Source of the DNA: Flavobacteriaceae bacterium NBU2977
GTDB lineage: Bacteria; Bacteroidota; Bacteroidia; Flavobacteriales; Flavobacteriaceae
DNA: 64,000 nucleotides
Reading direction: 5' to 3'
Assembly (NCBI GenBank): GCA_019931105.1
Contig: JAIOUW010000001.1
Span: forward strand, 1,116,001-1,180,000
Within the stretch, counting starts at the first letter, position 1, and each line of letters opens with the position of its first letter. Below are positions 63,113 through 64,000 of the stretch, piece by piece. The notes beneath the pieces are model-generated. The model saw nothing but the letters and a program-made list of their open reading frames with translations. It was not told the origin of the DNA and did no database searches. The position numbers were made by a program, and so were the translations under genes.

Positions 63113-64000
63113 ATGTGTTCTGTTCTTAAGAAGCCCCTATTACAAGTTTTGATGGTATTATTTTTCATGACCTCCTGTTCCAAGGATGGGGAAAACAATA
63201 CTGACAATTTTCAGGAAATACCAGCGGACGAGTCCGCAAAACTCGCCGCACTAAAACTCTACAACGACTACTACCTAGTTGCTACCACTACTAACGATGA
63301 TACTGAGTGGACAGGAGATGAGCCTTCTTGCGACCCCGGAAATATTCCTCAAGGCGTGAAGGATAAAATACTTATGCGGCTTATGTACTTCAGAAAGGCT
63401 TCTGGGTTACATAATGAAATTATCGAGAATTTGACGAAAAGTGAAAAAGCACAACAAGCCGCACTTATGATGTACGCGAATAATCAATTGGAGCATTTTC
63501 CACCTGAAAGTTGGAAATGTTACTCCGCCCATGGCAAGGACGGTGCGGGCAATTCGCTACTTGCCATGTCAAAGAATGCCGAGGCGATAGACACCTATAT
63601 ACGTGACCAAGGTTCGGCCAATGGCCCGGTCGGACACAGAAGATGGCTTCTATGGCCAAGACTTCAAGAAATTGGGCTCGGCAATACCGAAGCTTCCAAT
63701 GCCATTTGGGTGTTGGGCAACCCAGGTAGCCCTCCGACCGATGCCCCCGATTTTATCGCTTGGCCCCCAGAAGGCTATGTGCCGAACAGGTTGGTCTACC
63801 CACGATGGTCTTTTTCGATCCAAGACGCAGACTTTACCGAAACACAGATAAGCATGAAAGACTCCAAGGGCAATTCAGTTCAATTATCAGTCGAGGAGCT
63901 GGACAATGCCTATGGCGACAGAACCATAGTCTGGGTTCCTGAAGGGGTAAATACCAATTCCGCCAAAGACGAATTGTACCAGGTTACCCTCGAAAACGTA
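63113..64000 (+). CDS. CAP-domain (SCP/PR-1-like) lipoprotein, 3' end outside window
   Basis: The frame is open from the ATG at 63113 to the last base, 296 codons. The signal MCSVLKKPLLQVLMVLFFMTSC gives a lipobox MTSC followed by SKDGEN. The CAP-domain features are MRLMYFRKASGLHNEI, MMYANNQLEHFPPESWKCYS and GPVGHRRWLLWPRLQEIGLGN, where the first histidine and glutamate of the classic site are seen as LEHFP and RRWLLWP flanking. The following part (SWSFSIQDADFTETQISMKDSKGN-like strands) may be an Ig-like domain. CAP proteins are secreted proteins of varied function. Nothing links it directly to the phosphate genes. Confidence 0.85.
   Translation, partial: MCSVLKKPLLQVLMVLFFMTSCSKDGENNTDNFQEIPADESAKLAALKLYNDYYLVATTTNDDTEWTGDEPSCDPGNIPQGVKDKILMRLMYFRKASGLHNEIIENLTKSEKAQQAALMMYANNQLEHFPPESWKCYSAHGKDGAGNSLLAMSKNAEAIDTYIRDQGSANGPVGHRRWLLWPRLQEIGLGNTEASNAIWVLGNPGSPPTDAPDFIAWPPEGYVPNRLVYPRWSFSIQDADFTETQISMKDSKGNSVQLSVEELDNAYGDRTIVWVPEGVNTNSAKDELYQVTLENV

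Noticed and set aside
1-64000. tRNA, rRNA, CRISPR arrays, insertion sequences or phage genes
   Set aside because: No cloverleaf-like segments, no regularly spaced long repeats, and no transposase, integrase or phage proteins were seen on reading both strands.

Overview
The window looks like a chromosomal segment of a marine Flavobacteriaceae bacterium (Bacteroidota). The evidence is the gene content: a SusC/SusD pair with a sulfatase, TonB-dependent receptors (TBDRs) carrying N-terminal carboxypeptidase-regulatory-like domains, DUF3570, DUF3078, DUF5777 and DUF6503 proteins, and four-helix-bundle (rRNA-IVP) genes. Promoters of the Bacteroidota type (TAnnTTTG at -7), almost no Shine-Dalgarno sequences and many lipoprotein signals agree with this. 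No rRNA, tRNA, CRISPR array, IS element or phage was seen. Genus cannot be fixed from the sequence alone.

Layout. 1-4.5 kb: the end of a DUF3570 barrel gene, then a DtxR-type metalloregulator with a ZIP metal transporter, divergent from a TBDR; a 24-bp perfect inverted repeat lies between them. 4.6-17.9 kb: a polysaccharide-utilisation locus with a GntR/periplasmic-binding-like regulator divergent from susC-susD, an FG-GAP/ASPIC lipoprotein, a GH36-type glycosidase and a type I sulfatase. Its likely target is a sulfated alpha-galactoside-containing glycan. 18-21.5 kb: a seven-heme cytochrome c converging on a monoheme cytochrome c and a twin-arginine flavin amine oxidase. 21.6-36.5 kb: housekeeping and transport genes: prenyl synthase, ECF sigma factor with a small membrane protein, a TetR-TolC-RND efflux operon interrupted by two four-helix-bundle genes, aspS, a CLC protein lacking the gating glutamate, cold-shock protein, tadA. 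36.9-47.8 kb: dxs, DUF3078, an unusual envelope operon (Yx(FWY)xxD-repeat lipoprotein, heme lipoprotein, OB-fold protein, YceI, DUF5777) facing a membrane-bound LytTR regulator, a lipoprotein, and dgt.

47.9-62.2 kb is a phosphate-acquisition island: TBDR, duplicated beta-helix-like lipoprotein, orphan regulatory-domain protein, OprO/P porin, two PiT-PhoU fusion transporters and an NptA-PhoU transporter. Reading the intergenic DNA shows tandem 7-bp half-sites (consensus near TWACATT) repeated every 11 bp, the architecture of a PhoB/PhoP box, at five places: before the TBDR, oprP, nptA and the second pit gene, and before a gene-free stretch that ends in a perfect terminator (a candidate phosphate-regulated small RNA). 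In three of these the last half-site is exactly 11 bp upstream of a TTTG -7 core. This shared control ties the uncharacterised TBDR/beta-helix lipoprotein set to phosphate starvation and is the best candidate here for an undescribed system. The window ends with a DUF6503 gene and a truncated CAP-domain lipoprotein.
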